A DNA stretch of 64,000 nt, taken from positions 62,001 through 126,000 of the forward strand of contig JAYWVB010000009.1 in NCBI GenBank assembly GCA_039881045.1, written 5' to 3'. The position numbers were made by a program, and so were the translations under genes. The DNA comes from Chaetomium olivaceum (lineage: Eukaryota > Ascomycota > Sordariomycetes > Sordariales > Chaetomiaceae). Below, one piece after another: positions 9,135 through 21,199 of this stretch; positions within the stretch are counted from its first letter, which is position 1; every line of letters starts with the position of its first letter. The notes below the pieces were generated by a model. It made no database searches. It was not told the origin of the DNA and worked only from the letters and a program-made list of their open reading frames with translations.

Positions 9135-12100
9135 GGTCCGCGGTTCACAGGCGACGACCAGGAGACGCCGCTGTTGGCCGAAGACATTGCGATCAAGAGG
9201 AGTTCGACGAAGCGCTTGCCGCAGAGGAGATGCAACGATGCCTGCGCTGCAAGGAGCGCTGGCTTGACATCAAGCTCATGGCGGATGGCTTTTGTAAGCG
9301 CTGCCACGACAAGGATGACAAGAAACGGCAGGACGAACCTTTTCTCTTCTCCGCAGAGAACAAGCTTGATTTTGGTGCCGTCCCACCCGAGTTACCCCAA
9401 TTAGCGCCATTGGAGGAGCTTTTTATTGCGCGCGTACACGTCAGCGTGAATGTATTTACTGTATGCGATGCTTCCCTGCGAGAGAGTCTACTAGCTAATC
9501 AGCGTCAGGTTCGTGGGCAGCAATACAGGTATCGTGGGCATGTTGTACACTTTTTGCGCGACGTTGGCAAGGTGTACTCAGAGCTTCCCTTGCTGCCCAA
9601 GGATTTGGACATTGTCATCCTCCGACCGCGTGGATCCGAAGCGGTCGAACAGATGGATCGACAATTCCGCAACCGCTTCCGAGTCCGCCGAGCAGCAGTC
9701 GAGACATGGCTCAGATTCCTCGCCGACAACCACCCTGGCTACAGAAATTTCACCTGGAACTACGACAACCTCTCCCGGTTGCCAGAGGACGGTGACGTCT
9801 TTGACCAGCTGAATATCCACGAGGTCGAGGAGTGTGAAGGGTTGCCTGCAGATTCTGGCCCTGTTGAAGAACCGGAAGAGGACGGTGAGGTTGTTGACGA
9901 AGCCGCAGTGCCCAATATGCTAATCCATGATTCGGAATTGAACCAGCTTCAAGGGCGAGTCAATGATGGGGCTACTGAGGTCAATGAGCAAGTGCCCCTA
10001 GAGTCAGTCGACCCCCAGGCTGCTCACCAGCTGCAGATGCCTTCCATCCGGCGCACTCCTCTCGATGAGTTCAACCAAAAGCATGCGCTACTCTCTCTCG
10101 CCTGTCCGACCCTGTTCCCTCGGGGAGTTGCGGATTTTGTCGAGCCCAGACAGCGCAAGATCTCCTACCAGGAATACATCCAGCATGCCATGAGGTGGGA
10201 GGATGGCCGATTTGCCAAACACCACAGCTTCCGATTTATCGCGCTAAACACTCTGATGAGGCAGCAGGCGAGGGGTCACAGTCGATTCTACGTCAGCAAG
10301 AACCACCGCACACCTCTTACAAGGGAGGCCCTACAGGAGGCACTTGCCGATCCGGACACGCCAGAAGCCCAGGCTATCCTCAACCGGATCTCTCGCTTTG
10401 CTGGTGTCATCAAAGGCACACGCCCCTTTTGGTACCGCCGACGTCGCGAGTGCGAGTCTTTTGCGCACTGTCTTGGTGTCCCCTCTGCTTTCATCACACT
10501 GAGCCCAGCCGATCTGCACTGGCAGAGCCTCTACCGGCACATGCCCGAATACGAGGAGTGGAAGGCGCTTGATGAGCCGAGACGCATGGCCAAGTCCCGC
10601 CGGCTGTTGCGGGAGAACCCGCATATCGCGGCCTGGCACTTCCACTCGCGGAGCTCGCTTTTCAGGAAGATTGTGCTGAAGAAAAAGTTCAACGTGGCCG
10701 ACTTTTGGTATCGGTACGAGTGGCAAGGCCGCGGCAGTAGCCATTCCCATGGGCTCTACTGGTTCAATGGGAGCCCCTCTCCCGATATGGCAACCCCCGA
10801 GTCGAGAGAGCATTTCACGAGGATCTGGGGATACCACGTGACAGCAGTAAACCCGCAGCAAGATCAGGGTGCTGATGAGGGCAACCCTTTGTCTGTTGAC
10901 CCTCTGGAGACGGACGTTACTTGGGAGTGGTTAAACAGAATCGTCAACCGCTGCCAACGACACCACTGCTCGTCGACCTACTGCCTGCGGGTGACGAAGA
11001 AGGATGCCCAGCGAGCCAGAGAGGCCGAAGCAAGAACCGAGGCTGGAGAGACAGCCGGAGAGGAACCGCCGCCACCAGAGCCCACGTGTCGGTTTCTCTT
11101 CCCCCGGCCTATACGAGAGGCTGCCGCGGTCATCAAGAGGCCCGGAAAGAGCTGGTGGTCGTTCGAGGCAGAGCGCAACGACACCCACCTAAACCAGTAC
11201 AATCCACTGGTGTCTCTTTGCTGGCTGGCCAATGCAGACTGCTCGCCCTGCACGAGTGTGGAGGCTGTTATCAACTATGCTGCGAAGTATTGCAGCAAGT
11301 CCGAGACCCAGACCAGCACATACGCGCAGATTGCCCAGAGTATCCTTCCCCACATATCAGACAACAACCCGATGATTTCTTTTGTGTCAAAGATGATGAA
11401 TAAACTAATCGGAGAGAGGGACTACTCTGCGCAGGAGATCTGTCATATCCTCCTGGGACTCCCTCTGCAAGAGGACAGCCGAGTGGTGCAGAGCGTTGAC
11501 TGTAGGCCCCGCGAGAGACACGCTCGTGCAATTGACATCACGGCGGATGGCGATATTGAAGAGTCTCGGACAGTCTACGAGAAGTATCTCCGACGGCCCG
11601 ATCAGATGGAGGATGTCTCCTACTTTGAGTTTCTGCAAGATTGGAATTTCAAGGCACGGAATGCGGACAAATGGGCGATTTGGCGGCCTCCTGCGATGCC
11701 TAGGGTGTTGTATTATTACCCCCGGTACAAGCCGGTCCGCTCCCATCGGCAGTACTCCGACTTCTGCCGTGTCAAGCTGCTGCTCAGCCATCCCCACCGC
11801 CAGACGGAAGATCTGTCCCAGGTTGATGGTCGAAAGTTCGACAACTATTCATCTGCCTATCGCTACTGCCTCGAGCATCATGACCACCCGGACGACCACT
11901 ATGGCACTGTTGACGAGCCTGATCCGTCTCCGGATGAGGAGGAGTTTGAGCCAGGGGGGGACGCCGGGGAGATTACCCTCGAGGACTGGCAGGAGATGGC
12001 GCGGTTAGTCCCCGACATTGAGCTTCCCGATGAACGGGCCGACTTGCTTGGCCGCCGAGACCTGGATGTCAACTACGACTGGGCGCGACACGTCGGCCGC

Positions 12101-13980
12101 TATTATCACGAGGAGTTCATTACTGGGAGCTACTAGGCGCAGCTTCGCGGAGAGACTCCAGGCAATTACGACGTGGAAGATATGCCTCTCGCAGCCCGTG
12201 ATACGCTGAACACACAGCAGCGTCAGGTATACGACACAATCATGCGCCACTTCAAGACGAAGAACGAGAACCGTCGGCCTCCGCCCCTCCGGCTGCAGAT
12301 CGATGGAGGAGGTGGGACTGGCAAGTCGTATATGGTGAAGGTGATATCTTCTCACCTTCAGGCCAAGGCGGCTTCCTATGGCCGGCCCTCCCCCATCGTC
12401 AGAGCAGCTCCGACGGGCGTGGCGAGCAACCAGATCGGGGGACAGACTTTGCATTCCCTGCTGCGGCTCCCCGTCGACGGCAATTACCGCTCGCTCTCCG
12501 AGACCCCGACGACCCTCAACGCCTTGCAGCGGCGGTTTAGGGGCATCCACTACCTCGTGATTGACGAGAAGAGCATGCTCGGCCTCAAGACCCTCGCGTG
12601 GATCGACCAGCGCCTACGAGAGGTGTTCCCGGAGAATCGCGACGAGTTCTTCGGCGGCCTCAGCGTCATCCTGATCGGGGACTTCTTCCAGCTTCCCCCT
12701 GTCCTGAACAAGCCGCTGTACTCAACGCGCGACGACCTGAAGGATATCGAGATGGTCGGGCGCAACGCGTACCTCTCGTTCGACAAGTCCGTGTTCCTGA
12801 CCACAATACAGCGGCAGCAGGGCGAAGACCAGGCTCCTTTCCGGCGGGCCTTGGAAGAACTGCGAATGGCTGATGTGTCGGTACCCTCCTGGGAGCTCCT
12901 TTCTTCGAGGTGTTCTGTCAAGCTCTCTCCCGAGGAGGTTGACAGCTTTGCTGATGCGCTTCGCATCTATCCCACCAAGACCCAGGTCGTCGAGTACAAC
13001 CACCAACACATGCTTGGCCTGGACAGCCCCGCCATTCAGGTCGAGGCAAAGCACGAGGGTGTTGGTGCGGAGAAGGTTGAGTCCTCAAATGCCGGAAACT
13101 TGGCCAAGCGCTTGCCCTTGTGTGTTGGTTGCAGGGTGATGCTGACGCGGAATTTGTGGGCCGACGTCGGGCTCGTCAACGGCGCACAGGGGACAGTCTA
13201 CGACATATCCTGGAAAGAAGGTGCCGACGTGCTGCGAGACCCGCCCGAGGTCATCATGGTGGCCTTCAATGACTACGACGGTCCGGCCTTCACAATGCCG
13301 AACGGGGAGCCGCTCCGTAGTGGAGAGAAGCTGGCTGTTCCCATCCTCCGAGTGCGGCAGGACTTCATGGTCGGCGCCAACTCATGTTTGAGAGAGCAGT
13401 TCCCGCTGTGGGTCAGCTATGCGATCACCGTCCACAAGTCACAGGGCATCACCCTGGACAAGGTCGTCTGCGATATCTCTGCGCCAGAGTTTGCTTCTGG
13501 CCTCTCCTACGTGGCCGTCTCGCGGGTGAAGACACTCGGCGGGCTGATGTTTGAGCGGCCCTTCGACCGCAGCAGGATCTACCGCGAGACACCATCACGA
13601 GCTATGGGGTTGAAGTTGTCCGATCACGCTACCAGGCAACTGCAGGCGTTAGATGCTGTGGCGGGGGAGGTTCCCTCGGAGTCTAATTGATTTGTAAGTA
13701 GCGAGGACGTGAGTGTAGAGACGTAACGTGAGCGGCAGAATAGAAACGATTAGTAGCCATAGTAGTAGCTATAGTTAAGCGTAAGAAGACCGCTCAAGTA
13801 GATGGAGTTGTTGGCCGACGGACAGATATTGGCGCTTCGTCTCTCCCGTATTCAACCCTGACCCGGATTGTCCTCCGGAGAGGGACAGGAAAATTGCCAG
13901 GAGCGGGAGAGAGGAAGGAAGCGCCCCGTAGCGTAGCGAAGGGCCGCGCGACTGACGAACGAAGCGACGCCAGCAATTTT

Positions 13981-14448
13981 ATAAACTTAAAGCTATATTA
14001 TAGAAAGATTAAATATAAAATAAAATGAAAACCTCGTGTCTCTCTATAATTTAGAGGGCGTATATTATATACCTCATTTAGTGGTTAATATAACAGTATT
14101 TTCCTCTTGATTATACAAGCTATTATATTATTCTTTCTGTAGAGCCGTTTGTATTAGACACTGAGACGACCTCTGTATTTTCTCATGCTGTTAGTATTTC
14201 TCAAATATTCTTATGTCAAGTCAAGCTATCGAAATCCGGAAGACGGTCGACTTATTCTTCCGATATTTGAAACAGCATTGTCCGCCACTGCTGCATGCCA
14301 AGGACATGTCTGCTGGTCCCCTCGACTGCAACCCCACTTGCTATGTGGGGCTTGGATTTCGCGAAGCTCTCTTGCTGACGAGCGGATGTCGGTCCTGACT
14401 AGTTTTGAGCTTGCTCACCACCAGGCGCATTTTAGACCCTCTTTGACA
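13981..14448. other. AT-rich Helitron flank and upstream region of the USP gene
   Basis: 13981-14180 is strongly AT-rich with no open frame of interest, in sharp contrast to the elements on its left. It resembles a decayed repeat. From about 14180 composition returns to normal, and this part should hold the promoter and leader of the ubiquitin protease gene that starts at 14449. Confidence 0.6.
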
Positions 14449-16310
14449 ATGCCAGACAAGACGCTAAAGGTCGTCACCTATGCTGCCGGTGCGTCTCTAG
14501 CAGCAATTACCCTCGTTTATGTTTTCGCACCGACGTATTTTCTCGATAGCGACGCTTCGGCTTCTGGCAGCGCCGCCCTCTCCACGCGAAAAAAGGGCGT
14601 TGTCGGGCTCTCAAATCCCGCCAACGACTGCTTCATCAACTCGGTACTTCAGGCTCTCGCGGGGCTTGGCGATCTTAGACTTTATTTGATACGGGAAATA
14701 CATCGCCGCAGCCTCGATGACGAATCCGTGTACGCCCAGCTCGTTCCAGCCGACATACTGGCCCAGATCGAGGATGAAAAGGACCTGCCGCGCTTCGGCA
14801 AGGATATTCCGAATTGGAAGCTGGAGGGGTTGCAGAGAGGCAGCGTCACCAGAGGCCTGAAGGAGATCTTGGATGCGTTAAACGAACGACCGATCTACAA
14901 AAAAACCATATCCGCCGCGCGCTTTGTGAAGGTCTTGGAGGAGGCTTTCCGACAGCGTATTAGCCGACAGCAGCAAGATGCTCAGGAGTTCTTACAGGTA
15001 GTGGCCGAGCGGCTCTGTGACGAATACCATGCGGGGCGCAGGGCGCGGTGGCTGGCTAGGCGCGCGGCAACTCTAGATGGCGAGCCATCCGTGACGCGCG
15101 CGGCCGTCGCTGAGATCTTGGACACAGGGATACCTCAGTTACTCGGTCCTACAAGCCAAGGAGACACGGGGGCTCTCGACCCATCCCCAGGGGTCACAAA
15201 GGGAGGGTTGGAACGTCACAGCAGCAGAGTAGAAGGCACAGGTGCCGAGGAGGAAGAAGGATTCCCTCTGGAGGGCAGGTTCGAATCACAAATCGAGTGC
15301 TTAACCTGCGGTTTTAAACCCCGACCCACGGCCTCCACCTTCTGCACCCTGACCCTCAATGTGCCTCGGGTTTCATCAACGACACTGGGCGCCTGTTTTG
15401 ACGACATGTTCAAAATTGAGTACATCGATGACTTCAAGTGTGAGAAATGCCGCCTTCTGCACGCGCTGTCTATCGTCGAGTCAGAAGCGCGGCAGCCCAC
15501 GTCTGAAGCAGTGCGGGCGAAAGCCCAGGCAACGGTGGAAAAGCTGAAGCACGCCATCGAAGCAGACCCGGAGAAGCCACCAGAGGACGTCCAACTTCCT
15601 GATTCGCGATCCGCTCCTAAACGCAAGATCAGGCGCCACATTCGGTTAATTGACTTTCCCAAGGTCCTGGCCATCCATCTCTCGAGGTCCATCTTCGACG
15701 CCAGCTACTCATCGCAAAAGAATTCCGCCAAGGTCGCATTCCCGGAACAGCTGCCGTTGGGTGGTTTGCTCCAGCAACGGAAATACAAGCTACTCGGTGT
15801 TGTGACGCATAAGGGAAGCCATAACAGCGGGCACTACGAGTCCTTCCGGCGCCAGAACATGTACCCGCCCTTTTCCAACTCAAGCACGTTCCAGGCGTCG
15901 GAGGCGTATAGTAGGAGGCCCAGTCCTGCGTCAACACCCGACGTGAGGATGATGGTCAAACCCCCGGGACACCGATCGTTCTGGCTTCAGTACAGGAGCC
16001 CTCCGTTAACGGAATCAACGCCGATGTACCTTCTTGTCCTGACCCAGGCGCCACCGACGCAGGGAGCCCCCGCAGTTCGTTGTCTGATAACTTGCGTAAC
16101 AAAGAAAGGCCCGCAGATACGCGGGATCATTCAGCGTCCGCACCGCCAGGGCACCGTACGCTGGTTGAGAAACCTAAGTGGCGGAAACAGCAAGCTCGTT
16201 GGTGGCGAATTAGCGACGAAAAGATAAAAGAAGCCAGTACGCGTGATGTGCTGAGCATGCAACGCGAGGTTTATTTGCTTTTCTATGAGATTGAACGACA
16301 GCCTTCATAG
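14449..16310 (+). CDS. Membrane-anchored ubiquitin-specific protease (USP/UCH family)
   Basis: Exons 14449-15942 and 15996-16310 give 602 residues. An N-terminal hydrophobic segment (about residues 8-32) would anchor it in an organelle membrane, as in Ubp1/Ubp16/USP30-type enzymes. The Cys box (GLSNPANDCF) puts the nucleophile at C61; the Gln/Asp-rich QQDAQEF block follows. Zinc-binding CxxC pairs are present at LTCG and CEKC. The His box (SGHYESF) has H462, and the WWRISD motif in exon 2 carries the third catalytic residue. Without the intron the frame runs into an unrelated tail, so the 53-bp intron (GTGAGG..TACAG) is needed to reach WWRISD. The ATG was chosen because the upstream extension is not protein-like. 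It cleaves ubiquitin from membrane-associated substrates (inferred from family). Confidence 0.85.
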
Positions 16311-16718
16311 AAAGTATACTGAGAATAGACACAAGGATACGTAGATTTGATACTGGTGCTCTCCCGGCGAGACACGCATACAATAGACATAGAGTAATAC
16401 AACCGTTGCATATCGGCGAACGTAATGCTCGCCAGATCAATCAACGACTGGTAGCCAAGGTGTTGTTATGCCTTGCCTCGATGGAAGAGTTGAGAAGGGT
16501 TCTACGGCCAAGGCATCATCTACGATTGACCTAGGGATGGTCTATATACCTACCACGTTAGATAGGAATGCCTCTTGACTTAGAAGTGCAGATGAGACGT
16601 GTAGGTCCGACTTGTGGCGAGTCATCACGCATCGTAGCATAATTGCGATGACAGCGTATTCGATGTTTGTTTGTCCCATAAAGTACCAAAGAGCACCCGT
16701 GGCCGCAACAGAGACATA
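16311..16718. other. Convergent intergenic region
   Basis: Lies between the 3' ends of the USP gene (+) and the OSBP gene (-). No coding or RNA signal seen; it should hold both polyadenylation regions. Confidence 0.5.
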
Positions 16719-18160
16719 TCATTGCCCTAGCAGCTCTTTCGCGATCTTCTTGGCCTCCTCCTCACTCGGCGAAGGTTCGCTGTGCGCCACCTCAGACTTC
16801 GCAGCGTCAAACCGCCAAAGGCCGCCGGTCTTGTCTGCATCGCCATTTTCGGGCAGGCCCGCGGCCGAACCCAAACTCATTAAAACTGAATCAGTACTAT
16901 CCTCTTGCGCGGAGAAATAGCGCCGTTCCCAGGTGCGCCCTTCGGCCTTTTCCTTGGCGCGCATCTCGCGTTGCGCATTTTCGATTTTGCTCTTCTCAAA
17001 GCTGACAGTGTCAAGGTCACCTTTGGCAATTCCAACTGCCACTTTAGCCCAGGCACGCCTGGATTCCAACGGATGTTGTTTCTCGAGGGGAGCAATGATG
17101 AGCTCGCTGAGCGGAGATGGGTCCCAAGTCCCGATAAGGTTGTCTTTGCTGTTGTGCTTCGCAGGGCCTGAATGTATCTCAAAGGACTTCGTCCACTGTC
17201 CGGAGACGTTAAAAAGGACATCCTTTTCCTTTCCGGTGGTGTACAAATTGGCAGTGAACGAGTTCTTCTTGCCGGACAGCCACCCCTTTCCGCTATAGTC
17301 GATCTTGGCAGTGAATCCGGTAGACGACGTGATGTAAGAGCTACCATCCAGCTCCACGAAGGGCGAACCAAAGATAAGACCCTCAATGTGCAGAGACGGT
17401 AGGGTGATCAGGAAAGTGTCGGGCTTCGTGGATGACGGTACGGGTACAGTGAGCACGGCATGACCAATCTGCTTGATGTTAATCGTTTTGGAAAAGGATG
17501 CCTTTTGGGCGTTGTAGCCCTCAAGTCGGACGCCGCTAGGGAGGTTGGTGATGTTGTACGCAGTTGCCGGTGGATGGTGGCTAACGAGAGGCGACTGGGG
17601 TCAGCACATCCACCAAACGCCGCGAACGGCAGCGATGCACTCACCTGACCTGCTCACTGATCAACTCCGTGGTTCCAGCGTTGTCCTCCCATTTGCCTAG
17701 AAACAGCTCGCCTAGGAAGGGGTTGAGCGGTTTCTTCTCGTTGCCATATTGCTCGCTCCGGCTGGCGTATTGCTGCTTTAGCGTGGTCAAGAACCACTTC
17801 AGCACCAAGAGGGCCCGCTTCGCGGCGTCGGGTTCCTGCGCAGGCGCGGCGAAAACGGACGGATGCTCGCACCAGTACGAGCTGAATTCGGTCAAGCTCG
17901 TGGACGAAAGGATGAAGGGCGGCGCGGTAAGGCTCGAGAGATCGCCGTTGAAGGAAGCAATCGACTAGTTGAACCAATCTGGGGTTAGCAAATGTGAATC
18001 GCAACCGGCCACGCCGGGTTGGACCGTGGCACCGTGGCACTGTGAGAATCGACGGCCTATTGACACGCAGAAATAATTGTTGGACGCTTCGAACCTTGAG
18101 AAAAGCGCCCCAGCTGGCTCCAACACCGCCAGCCTGCTGCGTCGGGGCTGCGGACTCCAT
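16719..18160 (-). CDS. KES1: Oxysterol-binding protein, Kes1/Osh4 type
   Basis: Exons on the minus strand are 18160-18095, 17964-17645 and 17580-16719 (415 residues, exact frame). The family signature EQVSHHPP spans the second junction (about residues 126-133), which proves that splice. The lid/N-terminal region and the KPLNPFLGE block precede it, as in Kes1. There is no PH or ankyrin domain, so this is the short soluble class that exchanges sterol for PI4P between membranes. The first intron has a weak donor (GTTCGA) but a good branch site (GCTAAC). A PI4-kinase gene (STT4) lies on the same contig at 56-62 kb; both act on PI4P but the distance suggests coincidence. Confidence 0.93.
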
Positions 18161-18816
18161 GTCGGTTGGGTGAAGTCGGGCAGCGCGTGGGAATACTCGG
18201 GGTCCAGAACCACGCGTGAAATGCGAATCCAAGGAACTATAGATCAAGTGTGTGGCGACCGTAAATGGTTCCGGCAGACGGGTCTTCAACCAAAGCGCGG
18301 GTGAACAGCAGAACGAAAGTCTAGTGATATTGAAATCAGGGCTGGAATTTGGAGGCAAGGGGTGCAAGTGGGATGTGTGGGGTTGACCAGCCGGTTGGTG
18401 GGTTTGGGGATCTCGGCTTGGGACGAAACCTCCAGCTGGGCTCGAACCAAGTGGGGCCAAGAGAGAGCGCGGCCCCCAGCAGCGCTTGAGCCAGCAGCGC
18501 TTAAAGCAGTCCGCCAAAACCAACTTGCGCAGGTCACACACACCTTAAACTCCATCGTAGTTAGATGAGCTATAAGCTCTCGGTGGGTTGAATATATACG
18601 AAACATGACAAAGACACCCGCTGCACAGGTAGGCCCGCGAACAACCAAGGCACCGTCCGTTTCAGTTATAGCCTACGCAGTCCCAGCTGTCCATTAACCG
18701 GAATGTCAAGACCCTCTCCGCTAAGGTGTATTCTCTTTGACATCTATCGACCATTGCAGTCTTAGGTGTGCGATGTACACTGTCACTGTAGGTGTAGCTT
18801 GGAGAATACAACTTCG
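18161..18816. other. Upstream region of KES1
   Basis: 656 bp between the KES1 start and the stop of the next minus-strand gene. No gene seen; promoter of KES1 expected here. Confidence 0.5.
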
Positions 18817-20572
18817 TTACACCGGAACCTGCGTCGGCCTGCCCTGAACCTCGGCCGCCCACCACTCTGGAAAATTGACCACCTTCCTGCCACGCCGGGC
18901 CGCCTCGGCGCAGAACACCATGGCGTGGCTACGGATAACTTCTTCCAGCGTGCAACCGACGAGTTCTCTTTGTGCTCTATCAGTAGTCCAGCCGTTGTTC
19001 TTAACCTTATCAACAGCGAGCACAAACTGGCGGGTAAGACCAATATCCCCGCCGCCATGGCTGTGGCCTTCGACTTGCGGATGATGGATAGTTGTCCGGC
19101 CAGTGCGAAAGTCCTCGACGGTGATGGTGGTCGAATCAGCAAAGATCTCACCATCAACGCCGTATAAGTGGGTGTACCGGTCGCAAATCTTCTTCGTGTG
19201 GGCAACCATATGGAAAACCGCAGTCTTTGCCATGCGGCCACCCGTTTCGGTGTTCCCGGGCAGCGGGTCGTCATCCCAGTTAAGAGTGACCACCTGTTCG
19301 TCACATACGTCGTTGTCGCTTTCGTATACACACCTCCCAAACCAATTTCGTCGAGCGATTTCCAGATCCGGTGTTCTAGCGTCGTAGTCCTTAGCCAGCT
19401 CGGCGAGCATGGCATTTCGGGCGTCGGTCTGACTCCCATATGACTCGATATCTGGGAGCACTATGCTCACCGGCCACCTCTTGTTACCTGACTCGACGCC
19501 CGCCAGCTCTGGACCGACATATATCCGCTTTGCCGAGTACTTGCAAATATTTTCGGCCGGGCATGAAAGACAGTTCGTGGCGGTACCCGCCTCGATCGGC
19601 TTCCGACCCCGTCTAAAATACTGGAGCGAGCCGGTGCTAGTGACGGTGGACGGTAGATGGGGCGGAGGGCAGTCTTGAGCCGAGCAATCTGCGGGCGAGC
19701 ACAGCAGCCAAAGTAAAACGTCTATGTCGTGACAGCTCTTGGTGAGCAGACTCGGCGCCGAGGTGCTCTCGCGGCGCCTGGAAACGTCATCAGCGAAACT
19801 CGGGCAAGGACTCGAGACTCGAGACGTTCCTTTCCCTGGGGCCGCGAGCCAATCACCACGCGGCTATGGGTATGAGACTGGGGCGGGAAGTTGGGAGCTT
19901 TCCATATCATGACACGTACCAATTCCCACGGACATAGCTGTGGGCAAAGTGCCACCACCCAACAGGCTCCGTGTGCACCACAGACAAGATGTCGCCGATA
20001 ACATGGTCCTGAATAACCAGCTTGCGAAGTAGCATGTTGTGGGGGCTGTATCGCAGTACATGTCCGATAGAGAACACGGCCTGTTGCCCCCCAGAAACCT
20101 TGTTGGATTCCAGCGCCGCGTACATGTCGACGCAATCACGGAGATTGGTTGCCAGCGGCTTCTCGCACATGATATGCAGTCCTCCGAGATTTGCCAACGC
20201 CACAACCACTTCGCGGTGCATCTCATCCAACACGCAAACGAAGACAGCGTCTACGCCAGGAGGAACGTCCACAGCGCCACTTTTAGCCCGGGCCCGGCGT
20301 TGTGTCTCATATGTAATGAAGTCACGCCAGCCGACAAAGGCAGCGCCCTCGGGTGGTGAGGCCTGAGAGCCCCATATCATAGTCTCACCAAAATGTTTCC
20401 TCTTGTAGTCGTCCGGCTCAGCAACAGCAACAACCACGCCATTAGTTGACGATGTCACCGCGCTAGCGTAAGTCCGCCCCCGCGAGCCCGCACCAATGAT
20501 GAGAATGCGCGGTGGGCTTGAGGTAGGCTGTATGTGCTCCTCGGTACCCGACATTTTTTGTATGGCTGCCAC
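18817..20572 (-). CDS. Gfo/Idh/MocA-family NAD(P)-dependent oxidoreductase
   Basis: Exons 20572-19920 and 19777-18817 (142-bp intron, GTACGT..TCCAG) give 537 residues in exact frame. The N-terminal Rossmann fold has the G-A-G-S-R-G dinucleotide loop (residues 27-32) and the family C-E-K-P-L motif (136-140), whose Lys binds nicotinamide and substrate. The C-terminal half is the alpha/beta substrate domain. A Cys-rich stretch just after the junction (CLSCPAENIC) is unusual and could bind metal. Family members oxidise or reduce sugars and related polyols; the substrate cannot be told from the sequence. A second ATG (MSGTEEH) six codons in is an alternative start. Confidence 0.88.
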
Positions 20573-21199
20573 GGGGGTGTAGAATGGAAAGTTGTTGGGT
20601 ATTTGTGCCTAGCTGGGGAGAGGACAAGTGAGCAAGGAGGTGTTGCCTTGATTCCTACCTTGGAAGAGGGGTTGGTGTTAAGAAGAACCCGGCCGAGACG
20701 ACGTTTCGGTTGGCGGCCTACAACTGGGAGCGCTGGCTGTGTTGCGATTGGATGCACACCCGGGACAACGTTGGGTGTCCTTACCACGTGCATACCCAGT
20801 AACTAAGCTTAAAGGCGAAGGTCAGCCTCCCTCGCAGCGTGAATTCGCTTCACCGTGTGGATCATATGCTCGTACGGTCCATAGAGGTACTTCGTATGGT
20901 ATTTATCATGGAGCGCTCTATTCAAACACAGTATATATCTGTACCTCAGTACTGGCCTGGCGCCGCATGGGCAAAAAAGGCCGAATTTAGAAGTGCAAAA
21001 GCTCGAGTTGTAGCAACGAAACAACAATTCTCGAAGTCAAAAGAAGTTATTTTTACACGATCTACATTTCATTTATCCGGTTTTGATTTTCAAAAAAAAA
21101 TTTCTCACTAGAGCTTATTTTCTTTTGGAGTTTGTTTATTTATTTTATTTTTGCCCAGAGGGTGTTGTGCCCGGGTATTCATCAGCATCGACACGATAT
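20573..21199. other. Divergent intergenic region (oxidoreductase / oligoribonuclease)
   Basis: 627 bp between two divergent start codons. An AT-rich stretch at about 21040-21160 precedes the oligoribonuclease start. No gene seen. Confidence 0.5.

Larger units (their letters stand above)
8226..13690 (+). pseudogene. Helitron RepHel protein with zinc-finger and AT-hook N-terminus (broken)
   Basis: ATG at 8226 opens a leader with a CxxC..CxxC zinc-binding pair. A likely 48-bp intron (8406-8453; GT..CAG with CTAAC branch site) does not change the frame. Next come AT-hook motifs (R-G-R-P) in a tandem duplication, then a second CxxC..CxxC module (9239-9300). The frame moves by one base near 9190. 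The Helitron_like_N/Rep part follows, with the HUH core H-S-H near 10742 and a tyrosine/lysine-rich Rep motif near 11275. A TAG at 12134-12136 interrupts; the same frame continues into a Pif1-like helicase with Walker A (GGGGTGKS, near 12305), Walker B (VIDEKSML) and the C-terminal HKSQG motif. Two lesions make it non-functional as written. Confidence 0.88.
7975..13980 (+). mobile_element. Autonomous Helitron (ends approximate)
   Basis: It encodes a HUH-type Rep domain and a Pif1-like helicase, the pair that defines Helitrons. The proposed left end starts with TC at 7975, the first bases of a small hairpin (TGTCC/GGACA) whose relatives recur near the right end (13869-13888). A GC-rich imperfect hairpin lies at 13921-13950. 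I could not find a clear CTRR 3' end, so the right border near 13980 is placed where GC-rich sequence changes to AT-rich sequence. It is a close neighbour of pogo copy 2 (42 bp apart). Confidence 0.75.

Noticed and set aside
19778..19919. Reading the two halves of the Gfo/Idh/MocA gene as separate genes
   Set aside because: A 142-bp intron with standard ends joins them in exact frame, and together they make one complete family member.
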